The notes beneath the pieces were generated by a model that was not told the origin of the DNA, did no database searches, and was given only the letters and a program-made list of their open reading frames with translations. A stretch of 64,000 bases of DNA from Pyxidicoccus caerfyrddinensis. Its GTDB lineage: Bacteria; Myxococcota; Myxococcia; Myxococcales; Myxococcaceae. Within the stretch, counting starts at the first letter, position 1, and the number at the start of each line of letters is the position of its first letter. Both the position numbers and the translations under genes were made by a program. Location: positions 434,001 to 498,000 of the forward strand of contig NZ_JAAIYA010000002.1 in assembly GCF_010894405.1 (NCBI RefSeq). The letters are read 5' to 3'. Positions 31,561 to 39,237 of the stretch are shown piece after piece.

Positions 31561-33023
31561 CAGTGCTCTCCTCGTGGCAGGTAGATGGAGAAGCAGCTAC
31601 CGCGTCCGGGCTCGCTGCGCACGCCAATCCAGCCTCCATGGTCTCTCACCAGACCGTAGGAGACGGACAGGCCCAGGCCCGTGCCCTCGCCCACGTCCTT
31701 GGTGGTGAAGAAGGGCTCGAAGACGTGGGGCAGCACGTCCGCGGGGATGCCGTCGCCCTGGTCCTCCACGTCCAGCCGCACGTAGTCGGACTCGGCGCCG
31801 CCCTCCGCGGCCGGCGGTGTGGCGCGGACCTCCTCGGCGCGCACGTGGACGGTGCCCGGGCGCTTCATGGCCTGCAGCGCGTTCATCACCAGGTTCGTGA
31901 GCACCTGCTGCACCTGCCCTCCGTCCACCTCCAGCGCCAGCCCCGAGGGCACCTGGGCCTCCAGCGCCACGCTGCGCTTGGACGCCATGGGCCGCAACAG
32001 GCTGAGCGAGCGCTCCACCAGACCGTGCACGTCCTCCGGCGCGCGGTGGGGCGCGCGGCGCCGGGCGAAGTCCAGGAGCTGGCGGATGATGCCCGTCATG
32101 TGGTGGGCCTGCTGCGAGATGATTTGCGCGCACTCGGCGACTTCCTCGCCCTCGGCCTCGCCGCTGGAAATCATCTTCGCGCGGCCCATGACGACGTTGA
32201 GCGGCGTGCCCAGCTCGTGCGCCACGCCCGAGGCCAGCTTGCCCACGGTGGTGAGCCGGTCCGCGTGCCGCAGGTGCTCCACCGCGGACAGCCGCGCGGC
32301 CGTCTCCGAGGCGAGGCGCGCGCGTGTCTCCTCCAGCTGCTCGCCCATGCGATTCATCGCGCTGGCCAGCGCCGTCAATTCGTCGCCGCGCTTCTGGGGG
32401 AGCTGCACGCGGGCGGTGAGGTCGCCCTGGCCGATGCGGTGCGCGAGCTTCACCAGCCGGTCCACGGGCTCGCCCACGAGGCGCCGGCCCATGGCCATGG
32501 CGGCCACGAAGAAGGCGGCCGTAATCGCGGCGGTGGCGGCGATGGTGCCCACGACGACGGTGCGCACGTGCTGCTGCTGGTCGCCCAGGGACTCGGTGAT
32601 TTCAATCGCCCCCAGCCGCTGGTTGTTGATGATGACCGGCGTGTACGAGTGCAGCAGGCCCGGCTCCGGGCTCGGGTCCACCATGGAGCCGTCCTGCCCC
32701 GCGCGCAGCGTGGCCAGCAGGCGCGGCGGGAAGCCGTCCAGCGGCGGGGTGCCGGGGCCACCGTCGAGCCACACCCAGCGCAGGTGCACCTGCTCCTGGA
32801 AGCGGTTGGACTGGTGGAGGAGGGTGAGGGCCTCCCGCTCACCGGCGAGCTGCCACGCCTTGCCAATGGCGCCGGCGAGCGTGTGGCCGAGCAGGCGGTG
32901 GTCGTGCTGCATGTCCAGCGCGGAGCGCTCCAGCTCGCGGCGCACCTGGATGTACTGCAGGCCGGAGATGACGGCGACAGCGAGCAGGACGAGGGCCAGG
33001 GTGAACTTGCGAGCGAGTCTCAC
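31560..33023 (-). CDS. Membrane sensor histidine kinase, partner of the NtrC-type regulator
   Basis: 487 residues from a GTG. The first membrane span is at about 6-25 (FTLALVLLAVAVISGLQYI), the second at about 155-180 (VVVGTIAATAAITAAFFVAAMA). The ~130-residue periplasmic sensor between them lacks Cys or His clusters. A HAMP domain (183-235) follows. The H-box (SGVAHELGTPLNV) places the acceptor His at 269, with ATPase boxes (VEDQGDGIP, FEPFFTTKDVG, GTGLGLSV) behind it. It is downstream of a small exported protein gene across a 106-base gap that holds a 10-bp inverted repeat. Layout and partner resemble ZraS-type envelope sensors, though no zinc site is obvious. Confidence 0.9.
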
Positions 33024-33045
33024 GGGCGGTCTTGAAGAGGCTTCC

Positions 33046-33082
33046 CCGGTCCGTGGGCGAGGGGGTGGAGCTCACGGACCGG
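33046..33082 (-). other. Intra-operon hairpin between small protein and sensor kinase genes
   Basis: CCGGTCCGTG (33046-33055) and CACGGACCGG (33073-33082) are perfect 10-bp inverted arms around a 17-base loop, in the 106-base gap between the two genes. No T-run follows on the minus strand, so this is not a classical terminator. It could stabilise or process the mRNA, giving more of the small protein than of the kinase. Confidence 0.6.
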
Positions 33083-33129
33083 AGGTGGGTACTCACAACG
33101 TACCGCGAGTGCTGCAAGGAAAGCGGCGG

Positions 33130-33351
33130 TTAGTTGCCGCTGCCGGAGCCCTCGGCAGGCGCCGGGGCAGGCTTGGTGGAGGGGGTGGCGGCGTGCGCCT
33201 TGGCCTTCTTGCCCTTGGTGGCGGGCTTCGCCGGGGCAGCGGCGGCGGGCTTCTGACCGTCGGTGGTGGCGGCCTTCGGCGGGGCCGCGAAGGCTCCCAG
33301 CGACGCAAGGGAAAGTCCGAGGCCAGCAACGAGGGACAGGGTGCGCTTCAT
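33130..33351 (-). CDS. Small exported Ala/Pro/Lys-rich protein
   Basis: 73 residues with a clear signal peptide (MKRTLSLVAGLGLSLASLGAFA). The mature part of ~50 residues is disordered-looking, made of Ala, Pro, Lys and Thr (APAKPATKGKKAKAHAATPS), strongly basic, ending in GSGSGN. It is the first gene after a strong sigma54 promoter at 33405-33420 and precedes the sensor kinase and NtrC-type regulator. Its place matches ZraP or CpxP (periplasmic accessory proteins that tune the sensor), but there is no sequence similarity. Binding to anionic envelope polymers or feedback on the sensor are plausible roles. Confidence 0.75.
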   Translation of the reverse strand: MKRTLSLVAGLGLSLASLGAFAAPPKAATTDGQKPAAAAPAKPATKGKKAKAHAATPSTKPAPAPAEGSGSGN

Positions 33352-33404
33352 GAGGTCTCACTCCGGTGCGCCGCGCGGGGTTTCGCGCGGCTGACCCGGG
33401 CAAG

Positions 33405-33420
33405 AGCATCGGCCGTGCCA
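33405..33420 (-). promoter_or_regulatory. Sigma54 promoter of the small protein/sensor/regulator operon
   Basis: On the minus strand TGGCACGGCCGATGCT matches TGGCACG-N4-TTGCW with one mismatch. The predicted start is near 33395, about 44 bases before the ATG at 33351. It is nearly identical to the receiver-gene promoter (24929-24944), including the ATGCT -12 element. Confidence 0.78.
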
Positions 33421-33486
33421 GCCTCCTGCGAAGGGCGCATCCCTCGGGAAGCGGCGGCGGCCCGGGGCGGCCGGCCCCGTTCGCGT

Positions 33487-33534
33487 GGGGCACATCGCCC
33501 CATCGGGGGCAGGATGCCCCGGCGTGGCGGGGCA
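33487..33534. promoter_or_regulatory. Cluster of GGGGCA/TGCCCC palindromes upstream of the sigma54 promoter
   Basis: TGGGGC (33486-33491) with GCCCCA (33497-33502) is one palindrome. GGGGCA (33506-33511), GGA, TGCCCC (33515-33520) is a second with the same 3-base spacer as the site near htrA. A third GGGGCA is at 33529-33534. The centre lies about 93 bases upstream of the -24 element, a standard enhancer position. It is the best candidate for an autoregulatory site of the NtrC-type regulator. Confidence 0.65.
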
Positions 33535-33550
33535 GAATGGTTTCTCTCCC

Positions 33551-33691
33551 GGCGCCGCGTCGGTGCCGTGAGGCGCTGGCAGCCATGCAGTCCGCTCGGC
33601 GCCGCGTCGGTGCCGTGAGGCGCGGGCGCCCATGCAGTCCGCAAGGCGCCGCGCCGGTGCCGTGAGGCGCGGGCGCCCATGCAGTCTGCTT
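33551..33691. repeat. Three tandem 47-bp repeats
   Basis: Units begin at 33551, 33598 and 33645, each starting GGCGCCGCG and containing GGTGCCGTGAGGCGC and CCATGCAGTC, with a few substitutions between copies. They lie between the palindrome cluster and the next gene, in a region without credible coding potential. There are no spacers, so it is not a CRISPR array. Each copy carries short inverted segments that could form hairpins. Confidence 0.85.
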
Positions 33692-33942
33692 GAGGTGCAA
33701 CTGTCGCTCCGTTCACCGCGTGGGTGACTCGCGGGGAGGGGCGGCGGGGTGGGGCGCGCTGCCCCCGGGGACGGGCGCAGCGTCGGGCAGTGCGTCGTCT
33801 CGCGCGAGCGCGTCCTCTCACGGACATCCGCGACCCGGGAGCGCGCGGCGGCGCGTGACGGCTCACGCAAGATGCGCGCGTCGCTACACGGCCGCGCCCG
33901 ACGGGATTCACCTCGGACGGCGCGGCGGGGGGTGAAGCGCTC
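33692..33942. other. Intergenic sequence with no recognised element
   Basis: The stretch before the M15-like lipoprotein gene, Arg-codon-like and very G/C rich on every frame. Open frames cross it on both strands, but third-base bias fits none of them. It presumably holds the promoter of the lipoprotein gene. I see no clear -35/-10 or sigma54 motif. Confidence 0.4.
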
Positions 33943-35157
33943 GTGAAAAGGAATCCACGTTGGTGGCTGGCCGCGGGGCTGACCTGCATCGTGCTCGCCA
34001 CGGGCTGCACGTGTGGAACCGAGGAGGCGAAGGAGGATGCCGGCCCGGCCACGGGCGGCAGCGGTGCGCCTCCTCCTCCCCTGGTCGAGGTCACGAAGGA
34101 CATTGGAGGCCAGCCGGTGACGCTGGCGCTCACCGAGGTCTTCACCCGGCGCGAGGGCACGACGGCGCGCACGTCCTTCGTCACGCGCGAGGAGACGGTG
34201 GCCCACGCGCGGGTGGAGGGCGGCGAGCCGGGACTGGCGGACCGCATCCGCTGGACGGTGAAGCCGGTGGGGGCGCAGTCCGGGCCCGCGCTGCCCGCGG
34301 CGGCGACGGGCCCCGAATTGGTCTTCAAGGGCACCTCGGCGCTGCCGAAGACGGGCAGTAGAGACCCCAACCCTCCGCTGGAGTACGAGGTGTCGGCCTC
34401 GCTGGTGGTGGACGGTGTGACGCTGGAGGCGAAGCTGCCGGCCACCACCTTCATCCGCCAGGAGGAGGCGGACATCCTCCGGCAGGAGTACGTGGACTAC
34501 GGCACGAAGTTCCAGCCGACGCTGACGAGCGTGAGCACGCCGGGGCGCACCACGCTCAACCGGGGCAACTACTCCATCATCGTCGAGGAGAAGCCGGGCG
34601 AGCTGGAGAAGCTGCTCCGCGACGTGGAGGCGGAGGTCAACCGCCTCCTCAACGACGACGTGCAGGTGGTGCCGGTGGGGACGCGGGCGGCCAGTCCCTC
34701 CTCCACCGTGGTGTCGCCGGGACAGGCCGTGCTGATGCTGGGCGCGCTGGGGGACACCGAGCCGAAGGGAGACGACGTGTGCGTGGGCGCGCGCGTCAAC
34801 GGCGGCTGCGCGGGCGTCATCCGCGCCGGGCCCAACGGCATCGCCGACACGCCCGCGAACAACCGCGCCACCCGGGTGAGCCTGGAGAGCATCATCACCA
34901 GCGCGTTCCGCAACCCGCAGCGCAACAAGTTCATCGGCTCGGGGAGCATCGACAGCCGGCACACGCGGGGGCTCGCGTTGGACCTGGACCCGCGCATGCT
35001 GTCCATTCCGGGCAAGGACGGGCGGCAGCTCATGTGCGTGGTGGAGCTGGCCGGCATCCGCGTCGCGGGTGAGCCCAACAGCTTCACCGAGAACGGGCCG
35101 ATAACATTTCTCGACTGCAACGACCCGGCCGCGGACCACGTCCACGTGCAGCGGTGA
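33943..35157 (+). CDS. Lipoprotein with an M15/VanY-like zinc peptidase site at its C-terminus
   Basis: 404 residues from a GTG. The lipobox is LATGC (Cys22 region), followed by an acidic Gly-rich linker. The middle part is beta-rich and unrecognised. The C-terminus has SRHTRGLALDLDPRM (His340, Asp347) and ends DHVHVQR (His399/His401). The spacing HxxGxAxD plus a late HxH is that of D-Ala-D-Ala carboxypeptidase/endopeptidase folds that cleave peptidoglycan peptides. I infer a cell-wall hydrolase or a decayed relative. Its stop lies 14 bases before the next gene, so the two form an operon. Confidence 0.7.
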   Translation: MKRNPRWWLAAGLTCIVLATGCTCGTEEAKEDAGPATGGSGAPPPPLVEVTKDIGGQPVTLALTEVFTRREGTTARTSFVTREETVAHARVEGGEPGLADRIRWTVKPVGAQSGPALPAAATGPELVFKGTSALPKTGSRDPNPPLEYEVSASLVVDGVTLEAKLPATTFIRQEEADILRQEYVDYGTKFQPTLTSVSTPGRTTLNRGNYSIIVEEKPGELEKLLRDVEAEVNRLLNDDVQVVPVGTRAASPSSTVVSPGQAVLMLGALGDTEPKGDDVCVGARVNGGCAGVIRAGPNGIADTPANNRATRVSLESIITSAFRNPQRNKFIGSGSIDSRHTRGLALDLDPRMLSIPGKDGRQLMCVVELAGIRVAGEPNSFTENGPITFLDCNDPAADHVHVQR

Positions 35158-35171
35158 CGAAGGAGCCTTCC

Positions 35172-36320
35172 ATGACTGCGTTCCCCTCATGCGCCGCGCG
35201 CGCGTGGCTGGTGCTGCTCGTGCCGCTGCTGTCCCACGCGCAGGTCCTGCCTCCTCCGGAGAAGCCGGCCGTGGCGCCGCCTTCGCCTCCGTCGGCCGCG
35301 CCCACGCCATCGGTGGCGGCGCCCGCGGCGCTGTCGTCCGAGGCGACGGAGGGCATCCGCCTGGTGCAGGAGAAATGCGCTTCGGACGGCTTCGACCGGG
35401 CGGGCTGCGAGAAGGCCGTGAAGCTGTTGCAGGAGGCGGAGCGCAAGGACCCGGACAACAACGACGTGCAGCTCGCGCTCGCGCAGGCGTACTGGAACAC
35501 GTCCTACCGCGAGTCCCCGCAGGCGCGCTCGCGCGGCGAGCTGAAGCAGCGCGCGCTCGGCATCTACCAGAAGCTGGTGGACCGGGGCACGAAGGACGCG
35601 CGGCCCTACTGGGAGCTGAGCCTGCGCCAGAAGGCCGAGACGGCGCGGGTATCGCTGCTCAAGCGCGTGGTGTCGCTCAATCCGTTCCACCCGCAGGCGA
35701 ACAAGGACCTCGCGCAGGCGGAGCTGTCCGCGGGGGACGTGGATGCGGCGGAGAAGAGCTACGCGAAGCACCTGGAGGTGAGCCCGTACCGCGACTCGCA
35801 GGATGCGGTGGACCACCTGAACTTCGCGAAGCGGCTGCAGCGCGCGGGCCGGCCGGAGGCGGCGTCGCGGCTGACGGAGAAGGTGTCGAAGCTCATCCAG
35901 GGCGAGCGTCGCGGCACGCGCTGCGAAATCTGGCGCTCGGTGGACTCGAAGCTGTACCAGTCGAAGAGCGACGTGATGCAGAAGGTGAAGTCGCTGCTTC
36001 CGTACTGCACCAAGACGGAAGACCTGGAGCGCGCGTCGGACCTGGAGCGCGAGGGCCGGGTGGACGAGGCGATTGACGCGGCGAAGCGCCAGGTGGCGGA
36101 GAACCCGCGGCCGGAGGGCTCGTACGTGCTGCTGGAGCGGCTCTACCAGCGCAAGGGCCAGCCGGCGCAGGCGGCGGACGTGGCCGTGAAGCAATTGGAG
36201 CAGGAGCAGGACGTGACGGAGCGCTGCGAGCGCTTCCGCGCCCTGGCGCCCGCCACGGTGCGCGCCATGCCCAAGGACCGCGTGGAGGCGCTGCGCCGCG
36301 AGTGCAAGCAGCCGCAGTGA
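35172..36320 (+). CDS. Exported TPR-type protein
   Basis: 382 residues. The start is set by a GAAGGAG ribosome site; an earlier GTG at 35154 would place the site inside the gene. A signal peptide (CAARAWLVLLVPLLSHAQ) is followed by a Pro/Ala linker to about residue 55. TPR-like helical pairs then fill the rest (LLQEAERKDPDNNDVQLALAQAY, LLKRVVSLNPFHPQANKDLAQ, and near the end SYVLLERLYQRKGQPAQAADVA). Such proteins usually scaffold periplasmic complexes. It sits directly after the M15-like lipoprotein and may assist it. Partner unknown. Confidence 0.75.
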   Translation: MTAFPSCAARAWLVLLVPLLSHAQVLPPPEKPAVAPPSPPSAAPTPSVAAPAALSSEATEGIRLVQEKCASDGFDRAGCEKAVKLLQEAERKDPDNNDVQLALAQAYWNTSYRESPQARSRGELKQRALGIYQKLVDRGTKDARPYWELSLRQKAETARVSLLKRVVSLNPFHPQANKDLAQAELSAGDVDAAEKSYAKHLEVSPYRDSQDAVDHLNFAKRLQRAGRPEAASRLTEKVSKLIQGERRGTRCEIWRSVDSKLYQSKSDVMQKVKSLLPYCTKTEDLERASDLEREGRVDEAIDAAKRQVAENPRPEGSYVLLERLYQRKGQPAQAADVAVKQLEQEQDVTERCERFRALAPATVRAMPKDRVEALRRECKQPQ

Positions 36321-36330
36321 GCGCGCCGGC

Positions 36331-36882
36331 TCAAGCCGCCGGAGGCGTGGGGCCCGGGGAGTCCACCTCCCCGAGGAACCGGCGCCGCAGCGTGCGCGTC
36401 ACCTCCGCGTCCCAGCGCGGCGAGAACACCTCCACCACCGTGCGCCGGAAGTGCAGCGCGCACGCCAGGCACGCCAGCGTGGCCGCGAGACCGATGATGC
36501 TGTTCTGCCACGAGGCCAGGTCCCACTGCCCGTCCCAGAACCACTCGCGCATGCTGTTCGGCCACCAGTAGTGGATGGGCCACCCGGGCCCGCTGCCCGC
36601 GAGGTCGCAGACGATGTGGAGGTGGAAGGCCAGCAGCGACAGGCCCGCCACCCACGCCCGCTGCCGCGCCAACGCGGTGCACACCGCCATGGTGACGAGC
36701 GCGCCCACGTACCCGTGGAAGAGGACGTGGTGGTAGCGCTCGTACCAGTCCTTGCCTCCGAGCAGGCTGAGCCCGTCCAGGTCCGGAGCCAGCCCGGCGC
36801 AGACGACGAGGATGCGGTCCCTGCGCTCGCGCAGGCCCTGGGCGGCGAGCCACGCGAGCTCGCCATGGACGATGGGATTCAT
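36331..36882 (-). CDS. YdjM/DUF457-type membrane-bound putative metal-dependent hydrolase
   Basis: 183 residues with four or so hydrophobic segments. It resembles the small inner-membrane family annotated as metal-dependent hydrolases because of conserved His/Asp residues. Here these are HGELAWLAAQ, LAPDLDGLS, HHVLFHGYVGA and HLHIVCDLAGSG, which could form a metal site at the membrane face. The family is poorly understood; activity has been suggested towards phospholipids or other small molecules but is not established. It converges with the TPR gene, ten bases apart. Confidence 0.75.
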   Translation of the reverse strand: MNPIVHGELAWLAAQGLRERRDRILVVCAGLAPDLDGLSLLGGKDWYERYHHVLFHGYVGALVTMAVCTALARQRAWVAGLSLLAFHLHIVCDLAGSGPGWPIHYWWPNSMREWFWDGQWDLASWQNSIIGLAATLACLACALHFRRTVVEVFSPRWDAEVTRTLRRRFLGEVDSPGPTPPAA

Positions 36883-36939
36883 GCCCGCGAGCGTACGCCG
36901 CCAGCCGGCACGCGCGCCCCCAGGTCCGGCCCCACCCCG

Positions 36940-37164
36940 TCAGACGGGCGCGCGCCGCGGCGTGCCCAGCAGCTCCAGCGTGCGCGCCGCCACGTCCGCC
37001 AGCGTGGACGCGCACGGCAGGCAGCCTCCACCGCAGCACGCGGGCCACTCGCCCTCCGGGTCCCTGAGGAGCGGGTAGACGCAGCCCCGGAGCGAGTCCG
37101 GCAGCCCGGATTCCTCACAGGCGCGCCGCAACGCCGCCTGCACCGTGGGGTCCTTCACATCCAT
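36940..37164 (-). CDS. Small cysteine-rich cytoplasmic protein
   Basis: 74 residues from an ATG with AGGAAGG upstream (a GTG one codon earlier is possible). It has no signal peptide. A Cys cluster CCGGGCLPC near residues 43-51 plus single Cys residues at about 16 and 28 could bind a metal or an iron-sulfur cluster. The rest is helical (VQAALRRACEESG, TLADVAARTLELL). The family is not recognised. High third-base G/C supports coding. It lies upstream of the DUF457 gene by 57 bases on the same strand and may be co-transcribed. Confidence 0.6.
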   Translation of the reverse strand: MDVKDPTVQAALRRACEESGLPDSLRGCVYPLLRDPEGEWPACCGGGCLPCASTLADVAARTLELLGTPRRAPV

Positions 37165-37318
37165 CACAGAGCCTTCCTAACGACACGGGCCCGGCCCATC
37201 CCGCATGCCTCCCAGTAGGAAGGCAGCCGGGGGCTCTTCACCCTGCCTGGACGGCCCGGCCGCCCCAGGAGAAGCGCTCTCAACTTCGGGTTGCGAATTT
37301 AGTTAGGTCCCTTATTGT

Positions 37319-37870
37319 ATGGCCACTGTGGCTACACGAACCGCCCCCTTCCTGTCGCTCCCTCCGGTGCCCCGCTACGAGCGGCTGAAGCGGCTGGCGG
37401 AGCGCTTCCCGCAGCTCGACATGAGCGCCATCCAGACGTGCATCGCGATGCTGCACCTGTCGCACGAGCTGACGGGGGCCTACGACGCGCACCTGGCGCG
37501 GCACGGGCTGTCCATGGGTCGCTTCGTCGTGCTGATCCGCCTCTTCTCCACCGAGGAGGTGGAGGACGGGCGGGGCCTCACCCCGGCCGAACTGGCGGAG
37601 AGCTCGTGCGTCAGCCGGGCGACCATGACGGGCCTGCTCGACACCCTGGAGAAGGACGACCTCATCTCCCGCCAGGACCACCCCGAGGACCGCCGGATGT
37701 ACACGGTGAAGCTCACCGCCAAGGCGCGCAAGCTCCTCGACGGCATGCTGCCGGACCACTACCGCCGCATCTCCGCCCTCATGGCCCCTCTCAGCGAGGC
37801 CGAGCGGACAACCCTCCAGGAGCTGATGACCAAGGTCAGCTCGGGCATCCCCGCCCTCCGGGACCCCTGA
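37319..37870 (+). CDS. MarR-family transcriptional regulator of the efflux operon
   Basis: 183 residues. The winged-helix domain includes TPAELAESSCVSRATMTGLLDTLE (recognition helix, about 88-113) and RQDHPEDRRMYTVKLTAKARK (wing), typical of MarR proteins that bind a ligand and release DNA. The mRNA is nearly leaderless or has a weak ribosome site before the ATG. Immediately downstream on the same strand are a membrane fusion protein and an MFS exporter, so it almost certainly controls them. A 22-bp palindrome at 37931-37952 between the genes is a likely operator. Confidence 0.9.
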   Translation: MATVATRTAPFLSLPPVPRYERLKRLAERFPQLDMSAIQTCIAMLHLSHELTGAYDAHLARHGLSMGRFVVLIRLFSTEEVEDGRGLTPAELAESSCVSRATMTGLLDTLEKDDLISRQDHPEDRRMYTVKLTAKARKLLDGMLPDHYRRISALMAPLSEAERTTLQELMTKVSSGIPALRDP

Positions 37871-37930
37871 AGCCCCTCCCACACCCCTGATTCCTTCCGT
37901 CCGGCCCCGTCGGATGCATCCGTCGAGCTG

Positions 37931-37952
37931 GATGGTTAGCCACCAAACCATC
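37931..37952. promoter_or_regulatory. Candidate MarR operator
   Basis: GATGGTT (37931-37937), 8-base spacer, AACCATC (37946-37952): perfect 7-bp inverted arms 26 bases before the start of the membrane fusion protein gene. Arm length and spacing fit MarR dimer sites. It probably overlaps the exporter promoter. Confidence 0.6.
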
Positions 37953-37978
37953 TGTCACCACAGCACCCGAGCCTTGCC

Positions 37979-39235
37979 ATGAGCACCCAGACCGCGAATC
38001 TCGAGAAGGACATCCCCAGCATCGAACCCAAGGCCCCCGCCGCCGTCGCGGCGAAGCCGGCCGCCCCGCGCTCGTCGCGGGCGAAGAAGGTGCTGCCGGC
38101 GCTCCTGGCCGTGGCGCTGGTGGGCGGCGGCGCGCGCGCGGCGCTGACGTACGGCCACGAGGCCACCGACGACGCCCAGGTGGAGGGCCGCATCGCCAAC
38201 GTGGCGCCGCGCATCTCCGGCCAGGTGGCGAAGGTGCTGGTGGGCGACAACCAGCCGGTGAAGGCCGGCGACGTGCTGGTGGAGCTGGACGCCACGGACC
38301 TGAACGCGAAGCTGGACGTGGCGCGCGCGGACGTGCTCAGCGCGGAGGCCGGCTTCGCCAGCGCCCAGGCGCAGCTCGCCCTCACCGAGACGAACGCCGG
38401 CGCCAACCTGCGCCAGGCGCGCGGCGGCGTGGTGCAGGCTTCCAGCGGCATCAGCTCGTCCAAGGCGGCGCTGGACCAGGCGCGCGGGGACGTGCAGTCC
38501 GCCGAGGCCCGCTTCAAGCTGGCCGAGGCGGACTTCAACCGCGTGAAGACGCTCAAGACGGAGGGCGCCGTCACCCAGGCGGACCTGGACGCGCGGCAGG
38601 CCGGGTATGACCAGGCGAAGGCCAACCTGGACGTGGCGCGCGCGCGGCTGACGTCCACGGAGGCCGGCGTGCAGGGCTCGTCCGGCGGCCTGGAGGCGGC
38701 GCAGGGCAAGCTGGCCGCGGCGGAGACGGTGGCCGTGCAGGTGCAGGCGGCCCAGGCGGCGGTGAAGCTGTCCGAGGCGAAGCTGAAGCAGGCCCAGGCG
38801 GCGCTGAAGCTGGCGGAGCTGGCCGTGTCCTATACGCAGGTGCGCGCGCCGGTGGACGGCGTGGTGAGCCGCCGCACGGTGGAGGTGGGCCAGGTGGTGG
38901 ACCCCGCGCGTCCGCTGATGGCGCTGGTGCCGCAGAACGACGTCTGGGTGGTGGCCAACTTCAAGGAGGACCAGGTCGGGGAGATGAAGCCCGGCCAGGA
39001 AGTGGAGCTCACGGTGGACGCCTTCGGCGGCCGCGAGTTCAAGGGCCACGTGGACAGCCTGGCCGGCGCCAGCGGCGCGCGCTTCGCGTTGCTGCCCCCG
39101 GACAACGCCTCCGGCAACTTCGTGAAGGTGGTGCAGCGCATCCCCGTGCTCATCCGCTTCGACGGTGAGCTGAAGGACGCGGGGCTGCGGCCGGGCATGA
39201 GCGCTGAAGTGACGGTGAATACGAGGGGCCACTAG
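37979..39235 (+). CDS. HlyD/EmrA-family membrane fusion protein
   Basis: 418 residues. A Pro/Ala cytoplasmic tail, one membrane span (VLPALLAVALVGGGARAAL, about 38-56), then the first biotinyl-lipoyl half (DDAQVEGRIANVAPRISGQV). A long Ala/Gln-rich coiled coil covers about 120-285, and the second lipoyl half with the typical SYTQVRAPVDGVVSRRTVEVGQVV follows near 283-310. It links the inner-membrane MFS pump to an outer-membrane TolC-like channel, which is not encoded here. It is followed by the pump gene after two bases, confirming a tripartite drug exporter. Confidence 0.9.
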   Translation: MSTQTANLEKDIPSIEPKAPAAVAAKPAAPRSSRAKKVLPALLAVALVGGGARAALTYGHEATDDAQVEGRIANVAPRISGQVAKVLVGDNQPVKAGDVLVELDATDLNAKLDVARADVLSAEAGFASAQAQLALTETNAGANLRQARGGVVQASSGISSSKAALDQARGDVQSAEARFKLAEADFNRVKTLKTEGAVTQADLDARQAGYDQAKANLDVARARLTSTEAGVQGSSGGLEAAQGKLAAAETVAVQVQAAQAAVKLSEAKLKQAQAALKLAELAVSYTQVRAPVDGVVSRRTVEVGQVVDPARPLMALVPQNDVWVVANFKEDQVGEMKPGQEVELTVDAFGGREFKGHVDSLAGASGARFALLPPDNASGNFVKVVQRIPVLIRFDGELKDAGLRPGMSAEVTVNTRGH

Positions 39236-39237
39236 TC

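Noticed and set aside
33551..33691. 47-bp repeats as a CRISPR array
   Set aside because: Units abut without unique spacers and no cas gene is nearby.
33348..34475. Minus-strand open frame across the sigma54 promoter and repeats
   Set aside because: Third-base bias belongs to the plus-strand lipoprotein gene over most of its length, and the Arg/His/Pro-rich product is typical of an antisense shadow.
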